64,000 bases of DNA from Mesorhizobium tamadayense (GCF_003863365.1 NZ_RQXT01000004.1:1-64000); one strand, 5' to 3'. Positions 28,963-37,499 are shown, counted from the stretch's first letter. Program-made: numbers and translations. Notes: generated from the letters alone by a model not told the origin.

Positions 28963-30642
28963 ATGAGCGAAATCGAACGCGAGAGCATGGAATTCGACGT
29001 GGTGATCGTCGGCGCCGGTCCAGCCGGCCTTGCCGCCGCCATCCGTCTGAAGCAGCTCAACCCCGACCTTTCCGTCGTCGTGCTGGAAAAGGGCGGCGAG
29101 GTCGGCGCCCACATCCTGTCCGGCGCCGTCGTCGATCCGATCGGCATCGACCGCCTGCTGCCTGGCTGGCGCGACGAGGAGGGCCACCCGTTCAAGACGC
29201 CGGTGACCGATGATCATTTCCTGGTGCTTGGGCCCGCCGGCGCGTTCCGCCTGCCCAATTTCCTGATGCCGCCGCTGATGAACAATCACGGCAACTACAT
29301 CGTCTCGCTCGGCAATGTCTGCCGCTGGCTGGCGACCAAGGCCGAGGCGCTCGGCGTCGAGATCTATCCGGGCTTTGCCGCGGCAAGCCTCGTCTACAAC
29401 GATGCCGGCGCCGTCACCGGCGTGATCACCGGCGACATGGGCGTGGAGAAGGACGGCACGCATGGCCCGGCCTACGCGCCCGGCATGGCGCTGATGGGCA
29501 AATATGTGCTGATCGGCGAAGGCGCGCGCGGCTCTTTAGCCAAAGAGCTGATCGCGAAATACCGGCTTGCCGACGGCCGCGAGCCGGCCAAGTTCGGCAT
29601 CGGCCTCAAGGAGCTCTGGCAGGTCAAGCCCGAGCACCACAAGCCGGGGCTGGTGCAGCATTCCTTCGGCTGGCCGCTCGACATGAAGACCGGCGGCGGC
29701 TCCTTCCTCTACCATCTGGAGGACAACCAGGTGGCGGTCGGCTTCGTCGTCCATTTGAACTACAAGAACCCGTATCTGTCGCCCTTCGAGGAGTTCCAGC
29801 GCTTCAAGACGCATCCGGCGATCAAAGGCACCTTCGAAGGCGCCAAGCGGATCGGCTATGGCGCCCGCGCCATCACCGAGGGCGGTTGGCAATCGGTACC
29901 GAAGCTGTCGTTCCCGGGCGGCGTGCTGATCGGCTGCGCGGCTGGCTTCGTCAACGTGCCGCGCATCAAGGGCTCGCACAATGCGGTTCTGTCCGGCATG
30001 CTGGCGGCCGAGCACGTCGCGGACGCCATCGCCGCGGGTCGGGCCAATGACGAGCTTACTTCCTATGAGCAAGCCTGGCGCGGCAGCGACATCGGCAAGG
30101 ACTTGAAGAAGGTGCGCAACGTCAAGCCGCTGTGGTCGCGCTTCGGCACCATCGTCGGCGTCGGCATCGGTGGGCTGGACATGTGGCTGAATACGCTGTT
30201 CGGCTTCTCGCCCTTCGGCACGCTGAAGCATGGTAAGGCCGACTATGCGACGCTGGAACCGGCCGCAAAACACCAGAAGATCGCCTATCCGAAGCCGGAC
30301 GGCGTGTTGACCTTCGACCGGCTCTCCTCTGTGTTCTTGTCCAATACCAACCATGAGGAAAACGAGCCGGTGCATCTCATCGTCGGCGACATGGCACTGT
30401 TGCAGCGTTCCGAGCACGATGTCTTCGCGGGTCCCTCGACCCGCTACTGCCCGGCCGGCGTTTACGAATGGGTGGACAAGGACGGCAACGCCGCCGCCGA
30501 CCCCTCGGCCAAGGACGTGCGCTTCGTCATCAACGCGCAGAACTGCGTCCACTGCAAGACCTGCGACATCAAGGACCCGAACCAGAACATCAACTGGGTG
30601 CCGCCGCAAGGCGGCGAAGGCCCGGTCTATCAAGGCATGTAA
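28963..30642 (+). CDS. Electron transfer flavoprotein-ubiquinone oxidoreductase
   Basis: 559 residues from ATG 28963 (GAGGGGCAG upstream); an in-frame ATG at 28909 is weaker. An FAD-binding GAGPAGLAAAIRLK motif opens the protein, and a C-terminal ferredoxin-like domain carries the 4Fe-4S ligands (CPAGVY near 507, then NCVHCKTCDIKDP). This monotopic inner-membrane enzyme passes electrons from ETF, reduced by acyl-CoA dehydrogenases such as the isovaleryl-CoA dehydrogenase at 42.5 kb, to ubiquinone. Its last codons reappear in degenerate form at about 30690-30720. Confidence 0.93.
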   Translation: MSEIERESMEFDVVIVGAGPAGLAAAIRLKQLNPDLSVVVLEKGGEVGAHILSGAVVDPIGIDRLLPGWRDEEGHPFKTPVTDDHFLVLGPAGAFRLPNFLMPPLMNNHGNYIVSLGNVCRWLATKAEALGVEIYPGFAAASLVYNDAGAVTGVITGDMGVEKDGTHGPAYAPGMALMGKYVLIGEGARGSLAKELIAKYRLADGREPAKFGIGLKELWQVKPEHHKPGLVQHSFGWPLDMKTGGGSFLYHLEDNQVAVGFVVHLNYKNPYLSPFEEFQRFKTHPAIKGTFEGAKRIGYGARAITEGGWQSVPKLSFPGGVLIGCAAGFVNVPRIKGSHNAVLSGMLAAEHVADAIAAGRANDELTSYEQAWRGSDIGKDLKKVRNVKPLWSRFGTIVGVGIGGLDMWLNTLFGFSPFGTLKHGKADYATLEPAAKHQKIAYPKPDGVLTFDRLSSVFLSNTNHEENEPVHLIVGDMALLQRSEHDVFAGPSTRYCPAGVYEWVDKDGNAAADPSAKDVRFVINAQNCVHCKTCDIKDPNQNINWVPPQGGEGPVYQGM

Positions 30643-30689
30643 GCCACGCGCCGGACCGGGCCGTCTCGATCGCCGCCCAGGGAGAGAGC

Positions 30690-30720
30690 CGGGGAGGGTC
30701 CGGTCTATCAGGGCATGTAG
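30690..30720 (+). pseudogene. Duplicated 3' tail of the ETF-QO gene
   Basis: In one frame the sequence ending at TAG 30718-30720 reads GEGPVYQGM and stop, identical in protein to the last nine residues of the ETF-QO gene ending at 30642, but with synonymous base differences. It has no start and lies between ETF-QO and the DUF922 gene. It looks like a remnant of a second, diverged copy or of a recombination event. Confidence 0.6.
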
Positions 30721-30815
30721 AGCGCAATTGCCAAAGGCTTGGCGTCGCAACCGCAGGGCCGTTGAAACCGCCGCCTGCTTGTGTTTCCTTTCCCTGAGGA
30801 TTTGGGGAGACGGCC

Positions 30816-31415
30816 ATGCGCCCGGTGGTTCTGACATGCCTTGTCGCGATCGGCGCCCTGTGCGGCGGCGCGCCCGTCGCAATGGCCGGCAGCAAGGTGC
30901 TAGTCAGGACGACGACCTATGATGTCTTCGGCGCCAGCGGCGCGGCCCTGGTCGAAGCCATGGACCGCAAGGGGCCCAAGCACGGCTTCATGACGCGCGC
31001 CATCGCCGAGACCGGCTACGCCGTGCGCTGGGACCTGGACGTCGCCCGTGACAATGGTGTCTGTCGCCTGCGCGGCGCCAACGGCACGATGGAACTCACC
31101 TACACCTTCCCCCGTCTTGCTTCGCCGGCAGCGCCGGCGCTTCAGCAGCGCTGGCAGCGGTTCCTTGCCGGTGTGCGCGCGCATGAGGAGCACCATGGTC
31201 GCCTCGCCCGGCAAATGATGCGCGCTACGCAGAAGTCGGTTTCGGGTCTCGAAATGGCCGACAACTGGTTCTGCACGGCCACCCACCGCGAGGCCAGGCG
31301 CCGGATCGATGCGGTCTATGCGGAATATGAGGCGAAGCAGAACGCCTTCGACGCCCGCGAGCACCGCGACGGCGGCCATGTCGAGCATCTGGTGGGTGCT
31401 TTGATCAAGCGTTAG
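30816..31415 (+). CDS. Secreted DUF922 putative zinc protease
   Basis: 199 residues. The N-terminus is a signal peptide ending near AMAGS (residue 27). The mature domain matches DUF922, with the metalloprotease-like motif HEEHHG (about residues 127-132) and the upstream RWDLDV and CRL segments. DUF922 proteins are predicted secreted zinc-dependent proteases, with no defined substrate. Convergent with the EEP-family gene downstream. Confidence 0.75.
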   Translation: MRPVVLTCLVAIGALCGGAPVAMAGSKVLVRTTTYDVFGASGAALVEAMDRKGPKHGFMTRAIAETGYAVRWDLDVARDNGVCRLRGANGTMELTYTFPRLASPAAPALQQRWQRFLAGVRAHEEHHGRLARQMMRATQKSVSGLEMADNWFCTATHREARRRIDAVYAEYEAKQNAFDAREHRDGGHVEHLVGALIKR

Positions 31416-31458
31416 CAGTGCGTTCCGTTCGTCATCCTAGGTCTTCGCTCCGCGCATG

Positions 31459-32553
31459 TCAGCCCCGCGGCTTGCTGGAAAGGTCTCGGGAGGCCAGAGC
31501 CGACTCATGCTCGTCCTGGGGCTCTCTGTCGTCGGGCCGCAACGAAAACTCGACCAGCACCGGCAAGTGGTCCGAGCCGTCGTCTTCCAGCCGCGTCGCC
31601 GAGTGGATCGTCACCCCGCCCTTGCTGAACACCTGGTCGATCGGCAGGCCGGCGAAGCGTCGCAAGAAGTCGGGCAGCTTGCGGTGGATCCAGGTCGGCC
31701 CGGCCGACGGCATCAGCGTCAGTCCGCCGAGCGAGGCGACGCGCCGCACCGCCGCGCTCCACGGCACCGCGTTGCAGTCGCCGGCCATGATCGCGGTTTC
31801 GCCGAGCGCGGCAAGCGGCTCCGCCAGCTCGCCGATCTGCCAGGACTGCTCGCGCGGCCAGGGCCAGCTCAGATGGATCGCGGCAACGTCGACGCCGGTG
31901 CCGCCGAAATCGATCGTTGCGGTCGCCATCGCGCCGCGCGGCTCGCAATGCGGCGCGGTGCTGGCGGCAAAGGGCCGCCGCGACAGCAGCGCGACGCCGA
32001 ATATGCCGTTCGGATAGGCACAAAGGATGCGGTAGGGATAGGCGCTGGCGATATAGCCAAGCTCTCTCGCCCACATCCCCGACACCTCGTCGAGGGTGAC
32101 CACGTCGGGATTGGTCCGGCCGATCAGCGACAGCACCTTCTTTGGGGTCGGATTGTCGAAGCGCAAATTCATCTGCAGCAGGCTGTAGACGATCCGGTCG
32201 GCTGGCTTGGCGATCGCCTGCTGCGGCCAAAGCCGGGGCAGGGCGCCTGCTGTCGTGGCGAGGCAGGCGACGGAAAAGAGCAGCGCCGCTGCTGCCTGCA
32301 GCCGATACGAACCGGCAAGCAGCGGCAATGCCAGAAGCACCGTAAGCACGCTCAGATGAATGCGAAAATGCGAGAAGGAATCCAAGGCCGGGTGCAGCGC
32401 GCCGAAGAACCCGACCAGCAGCGCGGCCGAGAGTGCCATCATCGCCAGGAATGCCACCCCAGCCATCATGTTCGAGCGCGCACCGCCTGTTGTCATCGAG
32501 GTCGTGATCTGCTGAATGCCGCCGGCAATTTGTTCGGCCTGCTTATTCTCCAA
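31459..32553 (-). CDS. Membrane-anchored endonuclease/exonuclease/phosphatase family protein
   Basis: 364 residues; an ATG at 32496 is a possible alternative start. Three N-terminal membrane helices (about 27-115) precede an EEP domain facing the periplasm. Catalytic features include LLQMNLRFDN, LDEVSGM with the metal-binding Glu, GDCNAVPW and the terminal SDHLPV. EEP enzymes cleave phosphodiesters in nucleic acids or phospholipids; the membrane anchor suggests a periplasmic nuclease or lipid phosphodiesterase. The substrate is not evident. Confidence 0.8.
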   Translation of the reverse strand: MENKQAEQIAGGIQQITTSMTTGGARSNMMAGVAFLAMMALSAALLVGFFGALHPALDSFSHFRIHLSVLTVLLALPLLAGSYRLQAAAALLFSVACLATTAGALPRLWPQQAIAKPADRIVYSLLQMNLRFDNPTPKKVLSLIGRTNPDVVTLDEVSGMWARELGYIASAYPYRILCAYPNGIFGVALLSRRPFAASTAPHCEPRGAMATATIDFGGTGVDVAAIHLSWPWPREQSWQIGELAEPLAALGETAIMAGDCNAVPWSAAVRRVASLGGLTLMPSAGPTWIHRKLPDFLRRFAGLPIDQVFSKGGVTIHSATRLEDDGSDHLPVLVEFSLRPDDREPQDEHESALASRDLSSKPRG

Positions 32554-32619
32554 ATTGCGGCCTGAGCAAGACGACGAATTGCCTCTCGGGTCCTGGCCGA
32601 TCCCAGCCGGAGCCGATCG

Positions 32620-34122
32620 CTACTGGAAGGCCGTCTCGGAAAAACTTCTCAGCTTGCGCGAATGCAGCCGCTCCATCGGCATTTCGGCCAGCTTCTCCAT
32701 CGCCCTGATGCCGATGGTGAGATGCTGCGCCACTTGCCGCTTGTAGAACTCGGTCGCCATGCCGGGCAGCTTCAGCTCGCCATGCAGCGGCTTGTCGGAG
32801 ACGCACAGCAGCGTCCCGTAGGGCACGCGGAAGCGGAAGCCGTTGGCCGCGATCGTCGCCGATTCCATGTCGAGCGCGATGGCGCGGGACTGCGACAGGC
32901 GCTGCACCGGTCCGCGCTGGTCGCGCAGCTCCCAGTTGCGGTTGTCGATTGTGGCGACGGTCCCGGTGCGCATGATGCGCTTCAGATCATAGCCCGAAAG
33001 TCCCGTCACTTCGGCGACCGCTTCCTGCAGCGCCACCTGGATCTCGGCCAGCGGCGGGATCGGCACCCAGACCGGCAGGTCGTCGTCCAGCACATGGTCC
33101 TCGCGCACATAGGCATGGGCCAGCACATAGTCGCCCAGCGCCTGCGTGTTGCGCAGGCCGGCGCAGTGGCCGAGCATCACCCAGGCATGCGGCCTCAGCA
33201 CCGCAATATGGTCGGTGATGGTCTTGGCGTTGGAGGGGCCGACGCCGATATTGACCATGCTGATGCCGCCATGGCCGGGCTTCTTCAGGTGGTAGGCAGG
33301 CATTTGCGGCAGCCGATGCGGCGGCGTGCCTTCGCTCGCCGCGCCGGCCCCGGCCTTCGTCACCACATTGCCCGGCTCGACGAATTCGCTGTAGCCGCCA
33401 CCGCCCTTCTCCATCAGGTCGCGGGCCCGCGCCACGAACTCATCGATGTAGAACTGGTAGTTGGTGAACAGCACGAAGTTCTGGAAATGCTGCGGGCTGG
33501 TCGCCGTGTAATGCGTCATGCGGTGCAGTGAATAGTCGATGCGCTGCCCGGTGAACGGCGCCAGCGGCCTCGGTTCGCCGAACGCCACCTCGAAGGTGCC
33601 GTTGGCGATCTGGTCGTCGGTGCCGTCGAGGTCCGGCACGTCGAACAGGTCGCGGATCGGCCGCTTGATGCGCTCGGCCGCCGCGCCGTCGACATGGGTG
33701 CCTTCCAGGAAGGCGAAATGCAGCGGGATCGGCGTTGTCGATTCCGACACCGTCACCTGCACGCCGTGATTGCGCATGATCAGCCGAAGCTGCTCGACGA
33801 GATAGTTCTCGAACAGCTTCGGCTGGGTGATGGTGGTGGCGAAATGCCCGGGCGTCGGCATATGGCCGTAGGCCTGGCGCGAGTCGATCTGGGTGAACGA
33901 GGTCGTGGTGACGCCGATCTGCGGATAGAAGGCCCGGTAGCGCTTGCTCTCGTCGCCGCCGGCGGCGAGCTTGGCGAAGGAATCGCGCAGGAATTTGGTG
34001 TTGCGGTCGTAGAGCGCCTCCAGCGCCGCGACCGCCTTCTTGGCGTCGTCGAAACTTTGCCTGCCGAAAGGCTCCGGCATGACGACCGACTCGATGGCTT
34101 GGGGGTAGATTCGCTTTTCCAT
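32620..34122 (-). CDS. amn: AMP nucleosidase
   Basis: 500 residues, close to the E. coli enzyme. The N-terminal half is the Amn regulatory domain (PQIGVTTTSFTQIDSRQAYGH and following), and the C-terminal half the nucleoside phosphorylase-like catalytic domain (MVNIGVGPSNAKTITDHIAVLRPHAWVMLGHCAGLR region, with DMESATIAANGFRFRVPYG). It hydrolyses AMP to adenine and ribose 5-phosphate, lowering the adenylate pool. Single gene; upstream region holds short repeats. Confidence 0.93.
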   Translation of the reverse strand: MEKRIYPQAIESVVMPEPFGRQSFDDAKKAVAALEALYDRNTKFLRDSFAKLAAGGDESKRYRAFYPQIGVTTTSFTQIDSRQAYGHMPTPGHFATTITQPKLFENYLVEQLRLIMRNHGVQVTVSESTTPIPLHFAFLEGTHVDGAAAERIKRPIRDLFDVPDLDGTDDQIANGTFEVAFGEPRPLAPFTGQRIDYSLHRMTHYTATSPQHFQNFVLFTNYQFYIDEFVARARDLMEKGGGGYSEFVEPGNVVTKAGAGAASEGTPPHRLPQMPAYHLKKPGHGGISMVNIGVGPSNAKTITDHIAVLRPHAWVMLGHCAGLRNTQALGDYVLAHAYVREDHVLDDDLPVWVPIPPLAEIQVALQEAVAEVTGLSGYDLKRIMRTGTVATIDNRNWELRDQRGPVQRLSQSRAIALDMESATIAANGFRFRVPYGTLLCVSDKPLHGELKLPGMATEFYKRQVAQHLTIGIRAMEKLAEMPMERLHSRKLRSFSETAFQ

Positions 34123-34219
34123 GGCCCAATATAGGGATTTGGAAGAGCGCTTGGGAGGGAGGAGACGGGCGCGAAGGCTGCCTGAGCGTCAATATTTTTG
34201 CACGCTGCAAGTGTGGTGA

Positions 34220-34252
34220 GATTCAGGATCAGGCCGGCATCGCCTGATTATC
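34220..34252. repeat. Short form of the GATTCAGG repeat
   Basis: GATTCAGGATCAGGCCGGCAT followed directly by CGCCTGATTATC. The two ends match those of the 210-bp element at 27853-28062, with the interior missing. It lies just downstream (minus strand) of the 62-residue gene. Confidence 0.45.
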
Positions 34253-34260
34253 GCCGCAGC

Positions 34261-34449
34261 TTACCCGCGCCGCAGGCTGACGAGCAGCACAAAGCCAACG
34301 CCTGCCTTCTTCGGCGTCGGCGCCTCGATGATCGAAGCGGTATCGGCACGCATCATCGGCACCGCCAGCACGGGCGCGGCAAGCAGCATCAGGATGAGCA
34401 TCGCCCGCGGCAGGAGCCGAAGGGTCTTGAGGGTGGCGATGCGGTTCAT
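34261..34449 (-). CDS. Small membrane or secreted protein, 62 residues
   Basis: A 62-residue protein, not recognised. It has a basic N-terminus (MNRIATLKTLRLLPR), a strong hydrophobic run (MLILMLLAAPVLAVP) that could be a signal peptide or anchor, and a short tail with a second hydrophobic patch. It follows a 50-residue gene on the same strand by 32 bp, so the two probably form an operon. The ribosome binding site is weak (GGAACGACC). Confidence 0.45.
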   Translation of the reverse strand: MNRIATLKTLRLLPRAMLILMLLAAPVLAVPMMRADTASIIEAPTPKKAGVGFVLLVSLRRG

Positions 34450-34481
34450 GGTGGTCGTTCCGGTTTCGAGTATTGGTCGTT

Positions 34482-34634
34482 TCAGCGGTCGAAATGGTTC
34501 ATGCAGTCCAGCCGGCAGGTATCGGCCATTCCCGATGAGCGCGCCGGACGGCCGGCTTCGGCCACGAGGATGGCGAAGAACATGCCGAACAGGCTCATCA
34601 GCAGGCAGACGATGGTGAAGCGGCGGACAAGCAT
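34482..34634 (-). CDS. Tiny membrane protein, 50 residues
   Basis: A 50-residue reading frame from ATG 34634 with an excellent ribosome site, AAGGAGA 6 nt upstream. The protein starts MLVRRFTIV, has one transmembrane helix at about 5-26 (rich in Leu/Phe/Met), and a tail with two Cys in CRLDC followed by MNHFDR. The orientation by the positive-inside rule places the Cys-containing tail outside the cytoplasm. It is unlike any family I recognise. The GTTCA-type direct repeat at 34697-34712 lies about 63 bp upstream. Confidence 0.55.
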   Translation of the reverse strand: MLVRRFTIVCLLMSLFGMFFAILVAEAGRPARSSGMADTCRLDCMNHFDR

Positions 34635-34696
34635 CGGTCTCTCCTTCAATGGTGAGGAGGATGCCCGAATGCCTCTGAACCGGTTCTGAGGCCGGT

Positions 34697-34712
34697 ATTC
34701 ATCTACCGTTCA
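34697..34712. promoter_or_regulatory. ATTCA-N6-GTTCA direct repeat
   Basis: ATTCA (34697-34701) and GTTCA (34708-34712) have the same 6-nt spacer and 11-bp period as the pair upstream of feuN. The repeat is 63-78 bp upstream of the tiny membrane protein gene, though inverted relative to its direction of transcription. A FeuP-type regulator could bind both places; this is a hypothesis. Confidence 0.25.
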
Positions 34713-34725
34713 AATTGATTGCTAT

Positions 34726-34770
34726 GCATGCCGCCCAAAAGTGCGCAGCGGTTTTGGGAGAACGACATGC
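34726..34770. repeat. Third copy of the GCATGTCG...CGACATGC repeat
   Basis: GCATGCCGCCCAAAAGTGCG, then GCGGTTTTGGGA and ACGACATGC at the end. It matches the tandem copies at 9683-9783 with scattered substitutions. Confidence 0.65.
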
Positions 34771-34784
34771 ATCAAAACAAAGAC

Positions 34785-34828
34785 TTAAAGCGTGTCGCCT
34801 GATTCCGTTTCAGCGCGACACGCTTTAA
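34785..34828. repeat. Perfect 14-bp inverted repeat
   Basis: TTAAAGCGTGTCGC (34785-34798) and GCGACACGCTTTAA (34815-34828) are perfect inverted repeats with a 16-nt spacer. It directly follows the repeat at 34726-34770. A transcript would form a strong hairpin, with weak T-run flanks in both directions. Confidence 0.6.
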
Positions 34829-34891
34829 GGTCCTGACCCGGCCAAGCGCTGCAAACTGCCTTGCCCGGCACTGCGCGCCGAAACAGCGCCC

Positions 34892-34922
34892 AAAAAGAAA
34901 ACGGGGCCGCGAGGGCCCGTTT
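34892..34922 (-). terminator. Rho-independent terminator after the DUF2147 gene
   Basis: On the minus strand AAACGGGCCC and GGCCCCGTTT pair around a TCGC loop and run straight into TTTCTTTTTG. It lies 22 bp past the DUF2147 stop codon. Confidence 0.8.
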
Positions 34923-34943
34923 CATTTCGTCATTTGAGCGCGA

Positions 34944-35285
34944 TCAGAGCTTATGCCAGGTCTGGCTCTTGCAGATCAGCCCGCCCAGCACGCAGCCGCT
35001 CATCTTGAGCGAGGCGCCGGATACCGTCGCCTTGCCGGAATAGGTCTTGTCGGTTTCCGGGTCGGTTATAGTGCCGATGTATTTGTTGTCGCCGGCCGCC
35101 TTGAAGGAGCCGATCGTCTTGCCGGCATATTTGCCGGACTTGAGCGTGATCGAGAACGAGCCGCTGCCGGCGATCGCCGCCGTCGAGCCGGCCTGTGTCT
35201 TCCAATTGCCTTCGATCGGGTCGGCCCATGCGGCGCCCGCCATGATCAAGGTGGCCGCCAGGGCCAGGCTCACTTTTCGAAACAT
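34944..35285 (-). CDS. Secreted DUF2147 protein
   Basis: 113 residues from ATG 35285; the open frame continues further upstream but this start opens a clean signal peptide (hydrophobic run with cleavage after AAWA at about 21). The mature domain is the compact DUF2147 fold: IEGNWKTQAG start, GKTIGSFKAAG, TDPETDKTYSGKA and the C-terminal GCVLGGLICKSQTW with two Cys. Function unknown; such proteins are abundant secreted proteins in rhizobia and some relate to metabolic or envelope stress. A clear terminator follows. Confidence 0.8.
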   Translation of the reverse strand: MFRKVSLALAATLIMAGAAWADPIEGNWKTQAGSTAAIAGSGSFSITLKSGKYAGKTIGSFKAAGDNKYIGTITDPETDKTYSGKATVSGASLKMSGCVLGGLICKSQTWHKL

Positions 35286-35720
35286 AATTGTCCTCCCTTT
35301 AGGGCTCCGGCGGGGCTCCGTTCCGCCTCTCTGTCCCTTACGCAAACGTAAGCTAATCCAGCTACTGCCAAAACGAAAGCGGTGCCGCAGCGGAAGGTTG
35401 CAAGGATTTTGGCTGCGCGGGTCGCTGAAAATGAACGGAAGCGGAAAGAGGCTTCGGTTTCCGTGGTTAGCGGAGTCTTGATTTCGACACCTGATATTTT
35501 CGTCGAATTTTGCACAAATCGGCTGAATTGCGCGGTTCCTATGCTTAACAGTTTTTCGCGTTTACCTCTTGTTTTAGCTTTGTTTTCTTCAAATTAAGCA
35601 CGCCATTTAACGACGGATTCAAGGCCAGGCCTCATCCTCGAAAGCATCGAAAGAGCGGCCAGCCCAAGGGACTTCAAGGGGCAGAAGGAGGCAGCTCTCG
35701 GGAGCAGACAGGGGATTGAA
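35286..35720. other. Gene-free region of 435 bp, AT-rich at its right end
   Basis: No convincing gene on either strand. The part 35475-35600 is clearly AT-richer than the surroundings (for instance TTTGTTTTCTTCAAATTAAG), which suggests a promoter region for the Sel1-repeat gene at 35721 and perhaps for the divergent DUF2147 gene. No named site was recognised. Confidence 0.4.
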
Positions 35721-35987
35721 ATGGCACGTTTTGAAATGCTTGAAGCCGGCTTCGGCGCCATGGGGGCAACTGCCCAGGCCGACATTCTTTTCGAACTGGG
35801 CATGATGTATGCGACCGGCCGCGATTGCGAGACCGACGTCGTCGCCGCCCACAAATGGTTCAACATTGCCGCGATCAAGGGTTCGCTCCGCGCCGCCGAG
35901 CTACGCTCGGAACTGTCGGCGTCGATGTCGAAGGCCGATATCGCCAAGGCGCTGCGCGAAGCGCGCGAATGGATGACGATGCACTGA
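35721..35987 (+). CDS. Small Sel1-repeat protein
   Basis: 88 residues. The central part contains one Sel1-like unit (ILFELGMMYATGRDCETDVVAAHKWFNIAA, residues about 22-52) followed by helices. There is no signal peptide. Sel1 repeats mediate protein contacts; the small size leaves space for only one or two units, as in short conserved rhizobial proteins. A long, AT-rich leader suggests its own promoter. Role unknown. Confidence 0.75.
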   Translation: MARFEMLEAGFGAMGATAQADILFELGMMYATGRDCETDVVAAHKWFNIAAIKGSLRAAELRSELSASMSKADIAKALREAREWMTMH

Positions 35988-36136
35988 TTTTGCGGGCTGA
36001 CGCTTCGGAAGCTCTCAGAGGACAAGGCCGCGAGAAGACGGCCGGTTGACAAGACCAAGAACGCGGCAGGCCAACGAACCCAAGCCGCGCGACAAAAAAC
36101 AGGGAAGCGAGCGGGCGCGCGGGGCGCTCGGGAAGC

Positions 36137-36186
36137 TCGATTGCAAAAGCCGCGACCGGCCGGGACAAGGCCGGCGCGGCTTTGCA
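36137..36186 (+). terminator. Long hairpin downstream of the Sel1-repeat gene
   Basis: TGCAAAAGCCGCG with following CCGGCC pairs with GGCCGG and CGCGGCTTTGCA across a short loop. The stem is strong but the T-run after it is weak. It lies 150 bp beyond the stop; the region 35988-36357 has no gene. Confidence 0.5.
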
Positions 36187-36357
36187 TTTGCGCATTCCTC
36201 TCGGCCGCGGCCGCGTGGCCCAAGAAATCCTCGCCGAAATGAACCAAAGCCATATGTATTGTCCTCTCGACAGGTCCGGTGAAGGGTGGAATTGTCCCGG
36301 CCCTCTGGAAGAAGCGTGGCCGGAGCGGCTGCGCGCAAGTGGAGGAGTTCTATTGTC

Positions 36358-37479
36358 ATGAAAAGATTGGGTATTTTGGGCGCGGCCGCATTGGGCCTGA
36401 TGATGGGCGCATCGGTTGCTTTCGCCGAAGACATCACGATTTCGGTGGTCGGCCCGATGACTGGTCAGCTCGCCACCATCGGCGATCAGTTCAAGCAGGG
36501 CGCGCAGGCTGCCGCCGACGCCATCAACGCGGCCGGCGGCGTCAACGGCTCCCAGATCAAGCTCGACATCGAGGACGACCAGTGCGACCCGAAGCAGGCG
36601 GTGTCGGTGGCCAACCGCATTATCGCCAACGGCGTCAAGTTCGTCGACGGCCATGCTTGCTCGGGCTCGAGCATCCCGGCTTCCGCCGTCTATGCCGAAG
36701 CCGGCACGCTGATGATGAGCCCGGCCTCGTCCAACCCGGCGCTGACCGACGCCGCGGCCAAGTCCGGCTGGCCGACGATCATGCGGCTCTATACGCGTGA
36801 CGACGCGCAGGGCGCCTTCATCGGCCCGTGGATCGCCAAGAAATATGCCGGCAAGAATGTCGTCATCCTGCACGACAAGAGCGCCTACGGCCAGGGCGTG
36901 GCCGACGCCGTCAAGGCGACGATGAATGCCGGTGGCCTGAAGGAAGTGGATTATGAAGGCATCAATGCCGGCGAGAAGGACTATTCGGCCCTTGTCACCA
37001 AGCTGAAGGAACTGAAGGCCGACGTGGTCTATTTCGGCGGCTACCACCCCGAGGCCGGCCTCATCCTGCGCCAGGCTGCCGAGCAGAACGTCAAGTTCCA
37101 GCTGATCATGCCGGACTCGATCGCCACACCGGAATTCTGGCAGGTTTCCGGCCCGGCCGGCGAAGGTACCATGTTCGTCTTCCCGTCGGATCCGCAGGCC
37201 AAGCCCGAGGCCAAGGAAGCGGTTGCCAAGATCAAGGCCGGCGGCTTCACGCCGGAAGGCTTCACGCTGTTCTCCTATGCCGTGGTCCAGGCCTTCGCCG
37301 AGGGCATCAAGCGCGCCGGCACCGACGATCCGGGCAAGGTCGCCGAGGCGCTGAAGAACGGCCAGCCGATCAGCACCGTCGTCGGCGACGTCATCTTTGA
37401 CGAGAAGGGCGACCTGAAGAACGCCAGCTACGACATCAACCAGTGGCACGACGGCAAATACGCGCCGATCAAGCCGTAA
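36358..37479 (+). CDS. Branched-chain amino acid ABC transporter substrate-binding protein
   Basis: 373 residues from ATG 36358, preceded by GGAGGAG. A signal peptide (hydrophobic run, cleavage after AFA at about 23) leads to a periplasmic type I binding protein of the LivJ/BraC family: ITISVVGPMTGQLATIGDQF start, IEDDQCDPKQAVSVANRI, and the HACSGSSIPAS and LHDKSAYGQGVAD segments. It binds branched-chain or related amino acids for a LivHMGF permease encoded elsewhere. It sits near the leucine degradation cluster, an apt but unproven link. A strong terminator follows. Confidence 0.9.
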   Translation: MKRLGILGAAALGLMMGASVAFAEDITISVVGPMTGQLATIGDQFKQGAQAAADAINAAGGVNGSQIKLDIEDDQCDPKQAVSVANRIIANGVKFVDGHACSGSSIPASAVYAEAGTLMMSPASSNPALTDAAAKSGWPTIMRLYTRDDAQGAFIGPWIAKKYAGKNVVILHDKSAYGQGVADAVKATMNAGGLKEVDYEGINAGEKDYSALVTKLKELKADVVYFGGYHPEAGLILRQAAEQNVKFQLIMPDSIATPEFWQVSGPAGEGTMFVFPSDPQAKPEAKEAVAKIKAGGFTPEGFTLFSYAVVQAFAEGIKRAGTDDPGKVAEALKNGQPISTVVGDVIFDEKGDLKNASYDINQWHDGKYAPIKP

Positions 37480-37499
37480 TCGGGTCTGCCAGATAGTGG

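Noticed and set aside
35382..35597. A 71-residue plus-strand frame in the DUF2147/Sel1 gap
   Set aside because: No ribosome site, crosses a change in base composition, and no recognisable features; treated as promoter DNA.
36046..36282. A 78-residue plus-strand frame before the binding-protein gene
   Set aside because: It is Arg/Pro-rich, spans a strong hairpin and has no sign of selection; more likely leader DNA.
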